Shown: positions 18,224-27,923 of the stretch, piece by piece
How the letters are laid out: every line of letters begins with the position of its first letter
Position numbering within the stretch: position 1 is the first letter of the stretch
NCBI GenBank assembly: GCA_947646015.1
Contig: CANSEY010000017.1
Location: 1 to 64,000 of the forward strand
Origin: an uncultured Bacteroides sp.
GTDB lineage: Bacteria; Bacteroidota; Bacteroidia; Bacteroidales; Bacteroidaceae
Length of the DNA stretch: 64,000 nucleotides
Direction of reading: 5' to 3'
Notes under the pieces: model-generated
The model's input: the letters and a program-made list of their open reading frames with translations, nothing else
What the model was told of the DNA's origin: nothing
Database searches by the model: none
Program-made: the position numbers and the translations under genes

Positions 18224-18255
18224 TCTCTCCTATTATTTAATTGTTGCAAACAGAA

Positions 18256-21200
18256 TTATTTATATTCCTGCCAGCTCTTTATCTGAATATCTTCCAGTTT
18301 CAGATCGCAGAATGCCTCGATAAACGCACTTGCCAGACGAGCATTAGTGATCAACGGAATATTGTGATCTATCGCACCGCGACGGATACGGTAACCGTTT
18401 GTCAATTCACGCTTCGAATGATTCTTCGGAATATTTACGATCAAATCAAATTTATGATCGGCAATCATCTTCATCACATTATTTTCAGCTCCCGGTTTCT
18501 CATCCGGCCAGTAAACCGGAGTAGTATCTACCCCATGTGCATTCAGGAAAGCAGCAGTACCGGCTGTTGCATAAATCTTATACCCTTGGTTGAACAACAT
18601 GCGGCTTGCCTCCAACAAATCGACTTTCGACTTCATTGCACCTGAAGAGAACATAACTCCCTTTCCTGGAATCTTAAAGCCTGTAGCGATCATCGCATTC
18701 AGCAATGCTTCCGAAAAATCATCACCGATACAACCCACTTCACCGGTAGACGACATATCTACGCCCAGAACCGGATCGGCCTTATGCAGACGCGAGAAGG
18801 AGAACTGAGACGCTTTTACTCCGATCCAATCAATGTCAAATGCGGACTTATCAGGACGACTGTATGGGGCATCAAGCATAATGCGGGTAGCTGTTTCGAT
18901 AAAATTGCGTTTCAACACCTTCGAAACAAACGGGAAACTGCGTGAAGCACGCAAGTTACATTCAATCACTTTGACTTCGTTGTTACGAGCCAGGAACTGA
19001 ATATTGAACGGACCCGAAATATTGAGCTCTTTTGCAATCTGACGACTGATTTTCTTAATACGGCGTGCTGTTGCAAAATAGATTTTCTGTGCAGGGAATA
19101 CCAAAGTAGCATCACCGGAGTGCACACCGGCAAATTCAATATGTTCAGAGATGGCATATTCTACTACTTCTCCGTTCTGAGCTACTGCATCAAACTCGAT
19201 TTCCTTGGTATTCTCAAGGAATTGAGAAACAACCACCGGATACTCTTTGGATACCTCAGCAGCCATCTTCAAGAAGTTCTCCAATTCTTCGTCGTCATAG
19301 CAAACGTTCATTGCAGCACCCGACAACACATAAGACGGGCGAACCAGCACCGGATAACCTACTTTCTCCACAAATCCCTTCACATCTTCCAGACTGGTCA
19401 GCTCCTGCCATGCCGGTTGGTCTATCCCCAGTTGATCGAGCATTGCAGAGAACTTATTACGATTCTCGGCGCGGTCGATAGAAATAGGAGAAGTACCCAA
19501 TACCGGAACAGACTGACGATAGAGTTTCATAGCCAGGTTATTCGGAATTTGTCCACCTACAGATACAATCACACCACGAGGTTGCTCCAGGTCAATGACA
19601 TCGAGTACACGTTCGAACGAAAGTTCATCAAAGTACAGACGGTCACACATATCATAGTCAGTAGACACCGTTTCGGGGTTATAATTAATCATAATCGATT
19701 TATATCCCAGCTTGCGGGCAGTCTGCACAGCATTTACCGAACACCAGTCGAACTCAACCGAACTACCTATACGATAAGCGCCTGAACCCAGAACAACTAC
19801 TGATTTTTCATTCTTATAATAGTTCACATCATAGCCCTGAACCGCATAAGTCATATACAGATAGTTTGTCAATTCAGGATGTTCGGAAGCGATTGTATTA
19901 ATGCGTTTCACTGCCGGAAGAATACCCAGTTCTTTACGGCGTGCACGTACCATCAGATTCTCTTTCTCCATATTTCCCACCGGATTCAGCACAAATCGTG
20001 CAATCTGGAAGTCGGAGAAGCCCAGAACTTTAGCCTCACGCAACACATCGGCCGGGATATCCTCTACTTTATCATAGGCAGACAGCTTAGCCTTATAGTC
20101 AACAATATTTTTAAGTTTACCCAAGAACCACGGATCAATCTTTGTCAGTTCGTGAATACGCTCTATGGTATAACCTTCCTCCATAGCCTGAGCCAATGCG
20201 AAGATACGCAGATCTGTCGGATGAGAAAGTTCCTTGTCCAGATCCTCAAAATGTACGTCATCGTTACCGACAAACCCATGCATGCCTTGTCCGATCATAC
20301 GAAGCCCTTTCTGGATAATCTCTTCAAACGAACGTCCGATTGACATAATCTCACCTACCGACTTCATGCTCGATCCGATCTCACGGGATACACCGGCAAA
20401 CTTGGTCAGGTCCCAACGAGGAATCTTGCAAATATAATAATCAAGCTGTGGAGCCACATAAGCGGAATTCGGAGTTCCCATCTCACCGATCTGGTCGAGT
20501 GTGTAACCCAATGCCACTTTTGCAGCCACAAATGCCAACGGATAACCGGTAGCCTTCGAAGCCAATGCCGACGAACGGCTCAAACGTGCATTCACCTCGA
20601 TCACACGATAATCATCCGTATCCGAATTGAACGCATACTGAATGTTACACTCACCGACAATACCCAAGTGACGGATACATTTGGTTGACAGTTCCTGCAA
20701 CATTTTCAACTCTTTGTCGTCCAATGAACAAGTCGGAGCTACTACGATCGATTCACCGGTATGAATGCCCAGCGGATCAAAATTCTCCATGCTTGCCACT
20801 GTAAAGCAGTGATCGTTCGCATCGCGGATCACCTCAAACTCAATCTCTTTCCAGCCCTTCAGCGACTCTTCTACCAAAATCTGTTTAGAGAAAGCAAACG
20901 AACTTTCGGCCAGTTTCAGGAACTCTTCTTCATTGGCACAAATACCGCTGCCGAGTCCTCCCAATGCATAAGCCGAACGAACCATCACCGGATAGCCAAT
21001 GCGTCGCGCAGCAGCGATAGCATCTTCCATGCTCTCCACCGCCTGGCTGATCGGAGTTTTCATCTCGATTTCATCGAGTTTCTTCACAAACAAGTCACGG
21101 TCTTCCGTATACATAATAGCCTCAACCGAAGTACCTAATACTTTCACGCCATATTTATCCAGAATCCCCTTTGTATAAAGTTCCGCACCACAATTCAGGG

Positions 21201-21477
21201 CAGTCTGTCCGCCGAATGCGAGCAGAATACCGTCGGGGCGTTCTTTCTTAATAATCTCTTCTACGAAATAAGTAGTCACGGGCAGGAAATACACCTTATC
21301 AGCAATTCCCTCGGAAGTCTGAATGGTTGCGATATTCGGGTTAACCAATACCGAATTGATACCTTCTTCTTTCAAGGCCTTCAATGCCTGTGAACCGGAA
21401 TAATCAAACTCTCCGGCTTGTCCGATTTTGAGTGCGCCTGAACCCAAAACAAGAACTTTTTTCATTTCCTTTTCCAT
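18256..21477 (-). CDS. carB: Carbamoyl-phosphate synthase large subunit
   Basis: About 1073 residues, the full CarB length. It makes carbamoyl phosphate from bicarbonate, ammonia (delivered by CarA from glutamine) and two ATP, for pyrimidine and arginine synthesis. The two homologous halves are clear: KKVLVLGSGALKIGQAGEFD starts the first ATP-grasp half and VVVLGSGAYRIGSSVEFDW the second. RSAYALGGLGSG and RPSYVLSGAAM are the glycine-rich ATP loops, and the MGS-like allosteric domain (about 935-1073) contains KIYATAGTAAFL. Possible starts are at 21492, 21477 and 21465; the core is unaffected. CarA is not in the window. The 5' leader holds a terminator-like hairpin and a short ORF, suggesting attenuation. 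Confidence 0.96.
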   Translation of the reverse strand: MEKEMKKVLVLGSGALKIGQAGEFDYSGSQALKALKEEGINSVLVNPNIATIQTSEGIADKVYFLPVTTYFVEEIIKKERPDGILLAFGGQTALNCGAELYTKGILDKYGVKVLGTSVEAIMYTEDRDLFVKKLDEIEMKTPISQAVESMEDAIAAARRIGYPVMVRSAYALGGLGSGICANEEEFLKLAESSFAFSKQILVEESLKGWKEIEFEVIRDANDHCFTVASMENFDPLGIHTGESIVVAPTCSLDDKELKMLQELSTKCIRHLGIVGECNIQYAFNSDTDDYRVIEVNARLSRSSALASKATGYPLAFVAAKVALGYTLDQIGEMGTPNSAYVAPQLDYYICKIPRWDLTKFAGVSREIGSSMKSVGEIMSIGRSFEEIIQKGLRMIGQGMHGFVGNDDVHFEDLDKELSHPTDLRIFALAQAMEEGYTIERIHELTKIDPWFLGKLKNIVDYKAKLSAYDKVEDIPADVLREAKVLGFSDFQIARFVLNPVGNMEKENLMVRARRKELGILPAVKRINTIASEHPELTNYLYMTYAVQGYDVNYYKNEKSVVVLGSGAYRIGSSVEFDWCSVNAVQTARKLGYKSIMINYNPETVSTDYDMCDRLYFDELSFERVLDVIDLEQPRGVIVSVGGQIPNNLAMKLYRQSVPVLGTSPISIDRAENRNKFSAMLDQLGIDQPAWQELTSLEDVKGFVEKVGYPVLVRPSYVLSGAAMNVCYDDEELENFLKMAAEVSKEYPVVVSQFLENTKEIEFDAVAQNGEVVEYAISEHIEFAGVHSGDATLVFPAQKIYFATARRIKKISRQIAKELNISGPFNIQFLARNNEVKVIECNLRASRSFPFVSKVLKRNFIETATRIMLDAPYSRPDKSAFDIDWIGVKASQFSFSRLHKADPVLGVDMSSTGEVGCIGDDFSEALLNAMIATGFKIPGKGVMFSSGAMKSKVDLLEASRMLFNQGYKIYATAGTAAFLNAHGVDTTPVYWPDEKPGAENNVMKMIADHKFDLIVNIPKNHSKRELTNGYRIRRGAIDHNIPLITNARLASAFIEAFCDLKLEDIQIKSWQEYK

Positions 21478-21520
21478 TTCTTTTATTGTCATTATAAGTT
21501 GTTATTTCTAAGTGTCCGCA

Positions 21521-21560
21521 TAAAAAAAATGCGTTGCCCTCAATAAAGGACTAACGCATT
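21521..21560 (-). promoter_or_regulatory. Attenuator (terminator) in the carB leader
   Basis: Minus strand: AATGCGTT (21560-21553), an 18-nt loop region, AACGCATT (21535-21528), then a run of seven to eight T residues. This is an intrinsic terminator located between the promoter and the carB start 30-60 bp downstream. It would abort transcription unless a control signal intervenes. Confidence 0.7.
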
Positions 21561-21669
21561 ACCAAAGAACTAAATATCGTTTTTGGAGAAAAGAGAAGAA
21601 GTAGACCGATTCCGGGTGAAATACACTCGAATGGAGATAATACTTACTTCTGATTTCCTGTTGATTCAT
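21559..21669 (-). CDS. Candidate carB leader peptide (36 codons)
   Basis: An ATG at 21669, 20 bp downstream of the carB promoter -7 box, opens a 36-codon frame. It starts MNQQEIRSKYYLHSS and ends QKRYLVLW. Its TAA stop overlaps the first bases of the attenuator stem, which is the position expected of a regulatory leader peptide. The codons just before (YFFSFL) come from a pyrimidine-rich tract in the mRNA, uacuucuucucuuuucucc. That resembles the UTP-dependent pause tract of the enterobacterial pyrBI leader. The peptide itself need not have a function. Translation and regulation are inferred from position and composition only. Confidence 0.5.
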   Translation of the reverse strand: MNQQEIRSKYYLHSSVFHPESVYFFSFLQKRYLVLW

Positions 21670-21688
21670 TGTTGTTTCAAAGTTTGTG

Positions 21689-21719
21689 CAAAGTAACGAC
21701 TTATTTCTATAATTACAAA
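21689..21719 (-). promoter_or_regulatory. Promoter of carB
   Basis: Minus strand TTTG (21719-21716), 19 bp, TTACTTTG (21696-21689): one mismatch to TTTG-N19-TAnnTTTG. It lies just upstream of the leader ORF. Confidence 0.65.
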
Positions 21720-21745
21720 GGAATCTGGTAAGAATATTCGTTTTA

Positions 21746-21777
21746 TTTGTTACTTCTGCCGATTCTGACTATCTTTG
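21746..21777 (+). promoter_or_regulatory. Promoter of trpS
   Basis: TTTG (21746-21749), 20 bp, TATCTTTG (21770-21777) matches the Bacteroides consensus. It lies 23 bp before the trpS ATG at 21801 and argues against a start further upstream. Confidence 0.75.
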
Positions 21778-21800
21778 CCCTTCGATTAAAAACAAAAGTA

Positions 21801-22892
21801 ATGGGAAAAGAAAAAATCATATTAACAGGCGACCGTCCTACCGGAAAGCTCCACATCGGACACTACGTAGGCTCGCTGAAACGGAGAGTCGAACTGCAAA
21901 ACTCCGGCTCGTTTGACAAAACTTTCATCTTCATTGCCGACGCACAGGCACTGACCGATAATATCGACAACCCCGAAAAAGTACGTCAGAACGTAATTGA
22001 AGTAGCTCTCGATTATCTGGCTTGCGGACTCGACCCGGAAAAATCAACCATCTTCATCCAGTCCCAGATTCCGGAACTGTGCGAACTGACTTTCTATTAT
22101 ATGGATCTCGTCACCGTATCGCGCCTGCAACGTAATCCCACTGTGAAAACAGAAATCCAGATGCGTAACTTTGAAACCAGTATTCCGGTAGGTTTCTTCA
22201 CTTACCCCATCAGTCAGGCTGCCGACATCACTGCCTTCCGTGCCACAACCGTACCGGTTGGTGAAGACCAGGAGCCCATGATCGAGCAAGCCAGAGAGAT
22301 TGTCCGCCGTTTCAATTATATCTATGGAGAAACCCTGGTAGAACCGGAGATCCTTTTACCGGATAATGCAGCCTGCCTGCGCCTGCCCGGTACCGATGGA
22401 AAAGCCAAGATGAGTAAATCGTTAGGCAACTGCATTTATCTGGCCGAAGAAGCTGATGAAATCCAAAAGAAAGTGATGAGCATGTTCACCGACCCCGATC
22501 ATCTGCGCGTGCAAGATCCGGGTAAAATCGAGGGTAACACCGTATTTACATACCTGGATGCATTCTGCCGTCCCGAACACTTCGAACGTTACCTGCCCGA
22601 CTATCCGAATCTGAACGAGTTGAAAGCCCACTATCAGCGCGGCGGTTTGGGTGATGTAAAGGTAAAACGTTTCCTCAACTCCATTATGCAAGAAGAGTTG
22701 GAGCCTATCCGCAACCGTCGGAAAGAATTCGAAAAAGATATTCCCGCCATCTATGAAATGCTGAGAAAAGGCTGTGAAGTAGCAAGAGCTGCCGCTGCCG
22801 ATACCTTGTCGGATGTTCGCAAAGCCATGAAGATAAACTACTTCGATGATGCCGAACTGATCAACGAACAAGTGAAGCGATTCAACAAATAG
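21801..22892 (+). CDS. trpS: Tryptophanyl-tRNA synthetase
   Basis: 363 residues from the ATG at 21801 ([15 protein letters not shown]). An open frame extends 18 codons upstream, but it would start inside the promoter. It charges tRNA-Trp with tryptophan using ATP. Class I signature motifs are present: the HIGH element in [12 protein letters not shown] (about residue 17) and the KMSKS loop in [11 protein letters not shown] (about 205). [11 protein letters not shown] is the conserved substrate-binding loop. The length is somewhat above the compact bacterial form (about 330), owing to a longer C-terminal helical part, common in Bacteroidetes. Confidence 0.96.
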   Translation: MGKEKIILTGDRPTGKLHIGHYVGSLKRRVELQNSGSFDKTFIFIADAQALTDNIDNPEKVRQNVIEVALDYLACGLDPEKSTIFIQSQIPELCELTFYYMDLVTVSRLQRNPTVKTEIQMRNFETSIPVGFFTYPISQAADITAFRATTVPVGEDQEPMIEQAREIVRRFNYIYGETLVEPEILLPDNAACLRLPGTDGKAKMSKSLGNCIYLAEEADEIQKKVMSMFTDPDHLRVQDPGKIEGNTVFTYLDAFCRPEHFERYLPDYPNLNELKAHYQRGGLGDVKVKRFLNSIMQEELEPIRNRRKEFEKDIPAIYEMLRKGCEVARAAAADTLSDVRKAMKINYFDDAELINEQVKRFNK

Positions 22893-22940
22893 AAGTTAGA
22901 TACATAAGTAAGCCCAGATTACTTATCTATAAAAAAAGAA

Positions 22941-22969
22941 CGCCCTGTTACCGGATCGATAACAGGGCG
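22941..22969. terminator. Bidirectional terminator between trpS and the OmpA gene
   Basis: CGCCCTGTTA / TAACAGGGCG forms a 10-bp stem. It is followed by a T-rich stretch on the plus strand and preceded by an A-run that gives T residues on the minus strand. It can end both convergent transcripts. Confidence 0.85.
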
Positions 22970-22998
22970 ATTTCTTTTAAAGAAAGTCAAGTCCGAAC

Positions 22999-24186
22999 TT
23001 ATTTAACAGACTCTACTAATACAACTCGGTTTAGGTAAATAGGTTTACCGAATTTATCCACACCACCACCGGCATCAACCTTCAAGCGGCTGGAATCTAC
23101 TCCGTATTTCTTAACCAATGCATTGACAACAGCCTGAGCACGTTTCTGGCTCAACTCCTTATTGAATGCAGGAGTACCGGTTGCTGAGTCAGCATATCCG
23201 TATACGGTATATTGTGTATCCGGGAATTCTTTCATCTTGGCAGCAAGATAAGACAAGTTCATCTCTTCACGTGGTGACAGTTCAGAAGATCCGATTGTGA
23301 AGAATACGGTACGCGGAGCAATGTTAGCATCCGTAACGACTACCTGTTCGGCAACTTCTGCCACCGGCTGATTCTGTGCGTCAACCAACTGCTGTTGCAG
23401 TGACTGGTTAGCAGCAGCCATGTCATTCATTTGACGACGCATATTAGCCAGTTCGATTTCAGAAATAATCTGTGGCATCGGACGGGCAAATCCGCGAGCC
23501 GGGAAACGATAAGTCAAACCGGCAGTCAGGCTGGCAACACCGTCATATCCATGTTTTCCGCCAATTTCTCCGTCAAACTTATCTTCGGCCAGCATACCAC
23601 CGATTTCGATATTGATATCTACCGCACTCGAAACGCGGAAACGGTTGATAATACCTGCGTTCATAGCAAACGCCTCACGATGAGGTTTCGAATATGAATG
23701 AGTAAAACCGGCTCCCAAATAAGGGATAATTTCATATACACGGTGAGAGTTGTATCCGCCAAACAGTGCATTCAAGTTGAACATCACGTCCCCGTGAAGA
23801 TTCATATAGTTGAATTTCTGTTTATAATACCCATTAGCCAGTTTACCACTCTTCACAAAATCAGCTGTTTCCGAACCGGCAAAGCCGCGTCCCTGTAAGC
23901 CACTGTACTGCAATCGCAACCCCAATCCCGGAGTAAACCATTTACCGACAGCCACATTCAATGTCGGACTGATACGGTCCCTGAATTTCCCGACATGGTC
24001 ATTATCGCCGAACAGTGCTTCAGCACCTCCGCCGATAGAGAAAAACCAATTATCCCAGAAAGGGTTAGTGATCACTTGATATTTGTCTTGTACCTGGATA
24101 ACTTCGTATCCCGTAATTGTAGTCTGCTGCGCAGAAGCAACAGATGTAACGCCGGCTAAGGCCAGCAGCATTAGAATCTTTTTCAT
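22999..24186 (-). CDS. OmpA-family outer membrane protein
   Basis: 395 residues with signal peptide (LALAGVTSVASA-Q). An N-terminal beta-barrel region (about 40-235, alternating strands such as GLGLRLQYSGLQGRGFAG and VASLTAGLTYRF) is joined by a short coiled linker (MRRQMNDMAAANQSLQQQL) to a C-terminal OmpA peptidoglycan-binding domain. That domain reads TVFFTIGSSELSPREEMNL and LSQKRAQAVVNALVKKYGV. This is the major Bacteroides OmpA type, an abundant protein that links outer membrane and cell wall. It is a single gene with its own terminator and is not linked functionally to the neighbouring peptide cluster. Confidence 0.92.
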   Translation of the reverse strand: MKKILMLLALAGVTSVASAQQTTITGYEVIQVQDKYQVITNPFWDNWFFSIGGGAEALFGDNDHVGKFRDRISPTLNVAVGKWFTPGLGLRLQYSGLQGRGFAGSETADFVKSGKLANGYYKQKFNYMNLHGDVMFNLNALFGGYNSHRVYEIIPYLGAGFTHSYSKPHREAFAMNAGIINRFRVSSAVDINIEIGGMLAEDKFDGEIGGKHGYDGVASLTAGLTYRFPARGFARPMPQIISEIELANMRRQMNDMAAANQSLQQQLVDAQNQPVAEVAEQVVVTDANIAPRTVFFTIGSSELSPREEMNLSYLAAKMKEFPDTQYTVYGYADSATGTPAFNKELSQKRAQAVVNALVKKYGVDSSRLKVDAGGGVDKFGKPIYLNRVVLVESVK

Positions 24187-24355
24187 ATACCTTAATAGTT
24201 AAAGTGGTTATTACAAATCTTCCTATTTATTATTGAAACTATTTAAATAACACCAACGAAACTAAAAGGTTTTGGATAAATAGAAATTTCCGAGGCATTT
24301 TCTACAAAGTTCGGGGGATACACCTTATTATATATAGTCCTAAAGCTACTTTGAC

Positions 24356-25675
24356 CTATTTTTGTTCCATGAAAATTTTTCGTAACGGCATAATCAATCT
24401 TTCCAGCAGGCGAAGATCATCCGTGATAATTTCCGCACTTCCCTTCATCTCACGAGTCAACGGCAAGGTCTTCCCATAATTGGTTGTCAGTCCGTCCGGT
24501 AAGGCAATATCGACCACATACATGCCTTCCGCCGTCGGCAGGGGCGATACACTTTTCACCTTCCCCTTTACATAGCCGAACTCCTGATCCGGATAGTTGT
24601 TCAAACGCAGATTTACCCGCTGTCCGGCTTTCACTTTACCCGACCCCTGCAAAGGCAGCAACGCCGTCCCCACAGGCAAAGATTCTTCTTCGGGAGCAAC
24701 CACAAACACTGTAGCCCCCGATTCCACGTACTGATTCACACTCCATACATTCAGGAAAGTAACCTTTCCCCCAACCGGACTTCGAAGCAGATAACGCTGC
24801 TCCCAGGCGGTGAGCTGACTCTGCAACTGATCCGTAGCATTTCTCAGATTCACGGCCTGTGTCTGCTTCTCCTCAAACGCCTGTTTCTCCAGATCGAGCA
24901 ATGTCTCTTCCGATTGTTCTATCTGCATATCCACCTGAGTTAACTGCATGCGGGCCGACTCCCTTGACTGAAGACTTTGCAGGTAGCGACTCCCAGACTG
25001 TTCAAACTCCGTAATAATCATCGCCTGGCGATGATAGAGAATTGAATCTCGCGTATACGAAGCATGAGCCAGGGCATACTCTTTCTCTATCAGAAAATAC
25101 TGGCTCCGAACCTGACCATAATATTTCTTCTGAGTCTCCAAAAGTTCCCTCTGCGACTGTAACTTCTTTGCATAATACCCCAATTCATTCATACGCACCA
25201 TTTCGGAGAGAGTACTCACAAACGCCGCATAGGCCGACTGTATCTCTCCCAGCCGCCAGCGATCTGTTTCCGAATGTAGAAAAAGCCCTTTACCCGACTC
25301 AGGCGTATATCCTTCCTGTTTCCACTTCCGCATCCGCTCTTGCAAGGAGAATACATCCGACACACAAGCTGTATTCTCTATTGTCCCCAGATTCGTGTCG
25401 GGTCCCACCTCCTGCCCGTTTTGTACATACAGATTCTCCAGTCTTCCGGCTGCTTTGGCCACTACGTAAGCCGGAGGATCTTGTGTGCTTACCGTCACCT
25501 CCGCAGCAATCACATCCGGATATTTAAACCAATAGCTTCCGGCAACCAATGCCACCACTATGACAAACAGCACCGTAATGCCACTGCGAAGAATCCATGC
25601 CGGAACACGATTCATCACTTCCTGCACCTCTTCGCTACGAAGCTCGATCTCTTTATGTGTGTGCTCCTTTTCCAT
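24356..25675 (-). CDS. HlyD-family membrane fusion protein of the peptide exporter
   Basis: 439 residues. A single membrane helix (about 32-52, ITVLFVIVVALVAGSYWF) is followed by a lipoyl/barrel-sandwich half (AAGRLENLYVQNGQEVGPD), a long coiled-coil hairpin (about 115-290, Q/E/R-rich), and the matching second half (LRSPVGGKVTFLNVWSVNQY). A beta-barrel region ends with NYGKTLPLTREMKGSAEIIT, the HlyD signature. It spans the periplasm as the adaptor between the C39 ABC transporter encoded 2 bp upstream and an outer-membrane TolC-type channel, which is not encoded in this window. It is the last gene of the cluster. Confidence 0.92.
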   Translation of the reverse strand: MEKEHTHKEIELRSEEVQEVMNRVPAWILRSGITVLFVIVVALVAGSYWFKYPDVIAAEVTVSTQDPPAYVVAKAAGRLENLYVQNGQEVGPDTNLGTIENTACVSDVFSLQERMRKWKQEGYTPESGKGLFLHSETDRWRLGEIQSAYAAFVSTLSEMVRMNELGYYAKKLQSQRELLETQKKYYGQVRSQYFLIEKEYALAHASYTRDSILYHRQAMIITEFEQSGSRYLQSLQSRESARMQLTQVDMQIEQSEETLLDLEKQAFEEKQTQAVNLRNATDQLQSQLTAWEQRYLLRSPVGGKVTFLNVWSVNQYVESGATVFVVAPEEESLPVGTALLPLQGSGKVKAGQRVNLRLNNYPDQEFGYVKGKVKSVSPLPTAEGMYVVDIALPDGLTTNYGKTLPLTREMKGSAEIITDDLRLLERLIMPLRKIFMEQK

Positions 25676-25677
25676 AT

Positions 25678-27888
25678 CTAACTTCCTAATTCCAACTGAT
25701 TCTTCACCAACTGATAATACAATCCTTTCTTTTCCGTCAGTTCCCGGTGGGTTCCCTCTTCGGCTACAGCACCCCTATCCAGCACCACGATCTTATCCGC
25801 ATCACGAACCGTACTCAAACGGTGTGCCACTACCACAACCGTCTTACCACGATAGAACGTGTGCAGATGCTCCATAATCTCGCGTTCATTGTTGGCATCC
25901 AATGCATTCGTCGCCTCATCGAAAAACAGGAACTCAGGATTTTTATAAACAGCGCGGGCTATCAGCAGGCGTTGACGCTGTCCCTGGCTGATGCCGTTTC
26001 CCTCCATGCCGATCTTCGTATTATACCCCAAAGGAAGAGAATCGATGAAGTCACGAATGTTGGCCACTGTCACCGCATGGCGAAGGCGCTCCACATCCAC
26101 CTGTTCCTCCCCCACGGCAATATTATTTGCAATCGTGTCAGAGAAGATAAAGCCATCCTGCATCACCGAACCGCTCTTCGCACGCCAGAGGTGCGGATTT
26201 ACCACATCCAGAGGGGTCTCACCTATCTTGATATCCCCCTTATTCGGAGTATAAAAGCCAAGCATCAGCTTGATCAGCGTAGTCTTACCGCTACCGCTCG
26301 CACCCACAATCGCCGTCACCTTGTGTTCGGGTATGTTCAGGTTCACATCATTCAGCACATAGTCACGATCCGCACCGTCATAACTGAACGAGAGATTCTC
26401 GATACGTATATCACGCCGTTCCGGAAGAACCGTCAGCTTAGAGGCAATATCCTGCTCTTCATCCTTCTGTCCATGAATCTCGTTCAGGCGCTCCAGACTG
26501 ATCTTCGCATCCTGCAACTGCTGTGCAAAACCGATAAAAGAACCGATCGGACCGCTTAACTGACCGATAATATACGTCAGTGACATCATCATACCCAACG
26601 TCATATTTCCCTCCACAACCGATTTAGCAGCAATAAAAGAGATGACAATATTCGTAGTCTGATTAAAAAAGACAGAACCCACCTGTTGCACCTGTCCCAG
26701 TGCCAGACCTTTTACGCTGATCTTGAAAAGTTTCACCTGAATACGTTCCCACTGCCAGCGTTTTTGTTTTTCACAGTTGTTCAGTTTGATCTCCTGCATG
26801 GCAGTCACCAACTGTATCAAACTACTCTGTTCGCCCGCCGCCTGGGCAAAACGGCGGATATCCAATTCGCGCCGGTACTTCATAAACACAAGAATCCAGC
26901 AGATATAGAGTGAATTGCCCACCAGAAAGATAGCAAGAATACCCAGATTGTAATAAGCCAGCACAAAAGCAAAGATAAAGAAGTTCACAAAAGAGAAAAG
27001 CGTACTGATGGACGATCCCGTCAGAAAACTCTCGATACGTCCGTGATCGCCTATACGTTGCATAATGTCACCGATCATCTTCGTATCGAAATAATGGAGC
27101 GGAAGCTTCATCAACTTCGCCAGGAAGTCAGAGATCAACGAAATATTGATACGCGTATTCATGTGAAGCATAATCCAGCTACGGATAAACTCGACCGAAA
27201 GTTGTGAAACGGAAATCACCAGTTGTGAAATCAGGATCAGAGTGATAAAGTTCAGGTTACCGTCGCGAATACCCACATCCACCAATGACTGTGTCAGAAA
27301 AGGGAAAATAAGCTGCAACAAGCTCGCTGTCAGCATTCCCAGAATCAGTTGAATCAGTTGTTTACGATAAGGAGACAAATATTTAAGAAAGAAACGAAGA
27401 CTGCGACTGCCGGATTCTTCTTCGTCGCCCTGCCCTTGGAATTCCGGACCCGGTTCAAGCGCAAGTGCAGCCCCTTTCTCCTCTCCATTCACCTTAGTAG
27501 ACAACCAGCATTTCTTAAACTCCTCCTCACTGTACGAAATCAACTGACGGGCGGGGTCGGCGATATAGAAACGGTAGCCGCTACGTTTCTTCTTTATATC
27601 ATAACAGACCACGAAGTGATTCTGGTTCCAATGCAGAATGCAAGGCAACGGTACATCCTTCTTCAGTTGCTCCAAAGAGATGCGCACCCCCGAAGTACGG
27701 AAACCGATCGATTCCGCCGCATCGCTGATGCCCAGCATGGAAACTCCTTCACGGGTAATAAAAGAGCGTGCACGGAGAGTTTGCAGGGAGTAGCTCTTAC
27801 CATAATACTTCGCAATCATGCGAAGGCAGGAAGGACCGCAATCCATAGCATCCAACTGGAGATAGTGAGGAAAAGAATTTAATTTCAT
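25678..27888 (-). CDS. C39-peptidase ABC exporter (double-glycine leader processing)
   Basis: 736 residues in three parts. The N-terminal peptidase C39 domain (1-140) has an intact catalytic triad: Cys17 in MDCGPSC, His91 in NQNHFVVCY and Asp111 in IADPARQ. Six membrane helices follow (about 165-450). The ATPase domain has Walker A GASGSGKTTLIK, an ABC signature GISQGQRQR, Walker B FLFFDEATNALD and switch AHRLSTV. Such transporters cut the leader after Gly-Gly and export the core peptide. Two GG-leader precursors are encoded 11-14 kb upstream on the same strand, which makes them the likely substrates. HlyD follows 2 bp downstream. Confidence 0.94.
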   Translation of the reverse strand: MKLNSFPHYLQLDAMDCGPSCLRMIAKYYGKSYSLQTLRARSFITREGVSMLGISDAAESIGFRTSGVRISLEQLKKDVPLPCILHWNQNHFVVCYDIKKKRSGYRFYIADPARQLISYSEEEFKKCWLSTKVNGEEKGAALALEPGPEFQGQGDEEESGSRSLRFFLKYLSPYRKQLIQLILGMLTASLLQLIFPFLTQSLVDVGIRDGNLNFITLILISQLVISVSQLSVEFIRSWIMLHMNTRINISLISDFLAKLMKLPLHYFDTKMIGDIMQRIGDHGRIESFLTGSSISTLFSFVNFFIFAFVLAYYNLGILAIFLVGNSLYICWILVFMKYRRELDIRRFAQAAGEQSSLIQLVTAMQEIKLNNCEKQKRWQWERIQVKLFKISVKGLALGQVQQVGSVFFNQTTNIVISFIAAKSVVEGNMTLGMMMSLTYIIGQLSGPIGSFIGFAQQLQDAKISLERLNEIHGQKDEEQDIASKLTVLPERRDIRIENLSFSYDGADRDYVLNDVNLNIPEHKVTAIVGASGSGKTTLIKLMLGFYTPNKGDIKIGETPLDVVNPHLWRAKSGSVMQDGFIFSDTIANNIAVGEEQVDVERLRHAVTVANIRDFIDSLPLGYNTKIGMEGNGISQGQRQRLLIARAVYKNPEFLFFDEATNALDANNEREIMEHLHTFYRGKTVVVVAHRLSTVRDADKIVVLDRGAVAEEGTHRELTEKKGLYYQLVKNQLELGS

Positions 27889-27923
27889 TGATTCATAATA
27901 TTAGTCTACGTAACAAAAATACA

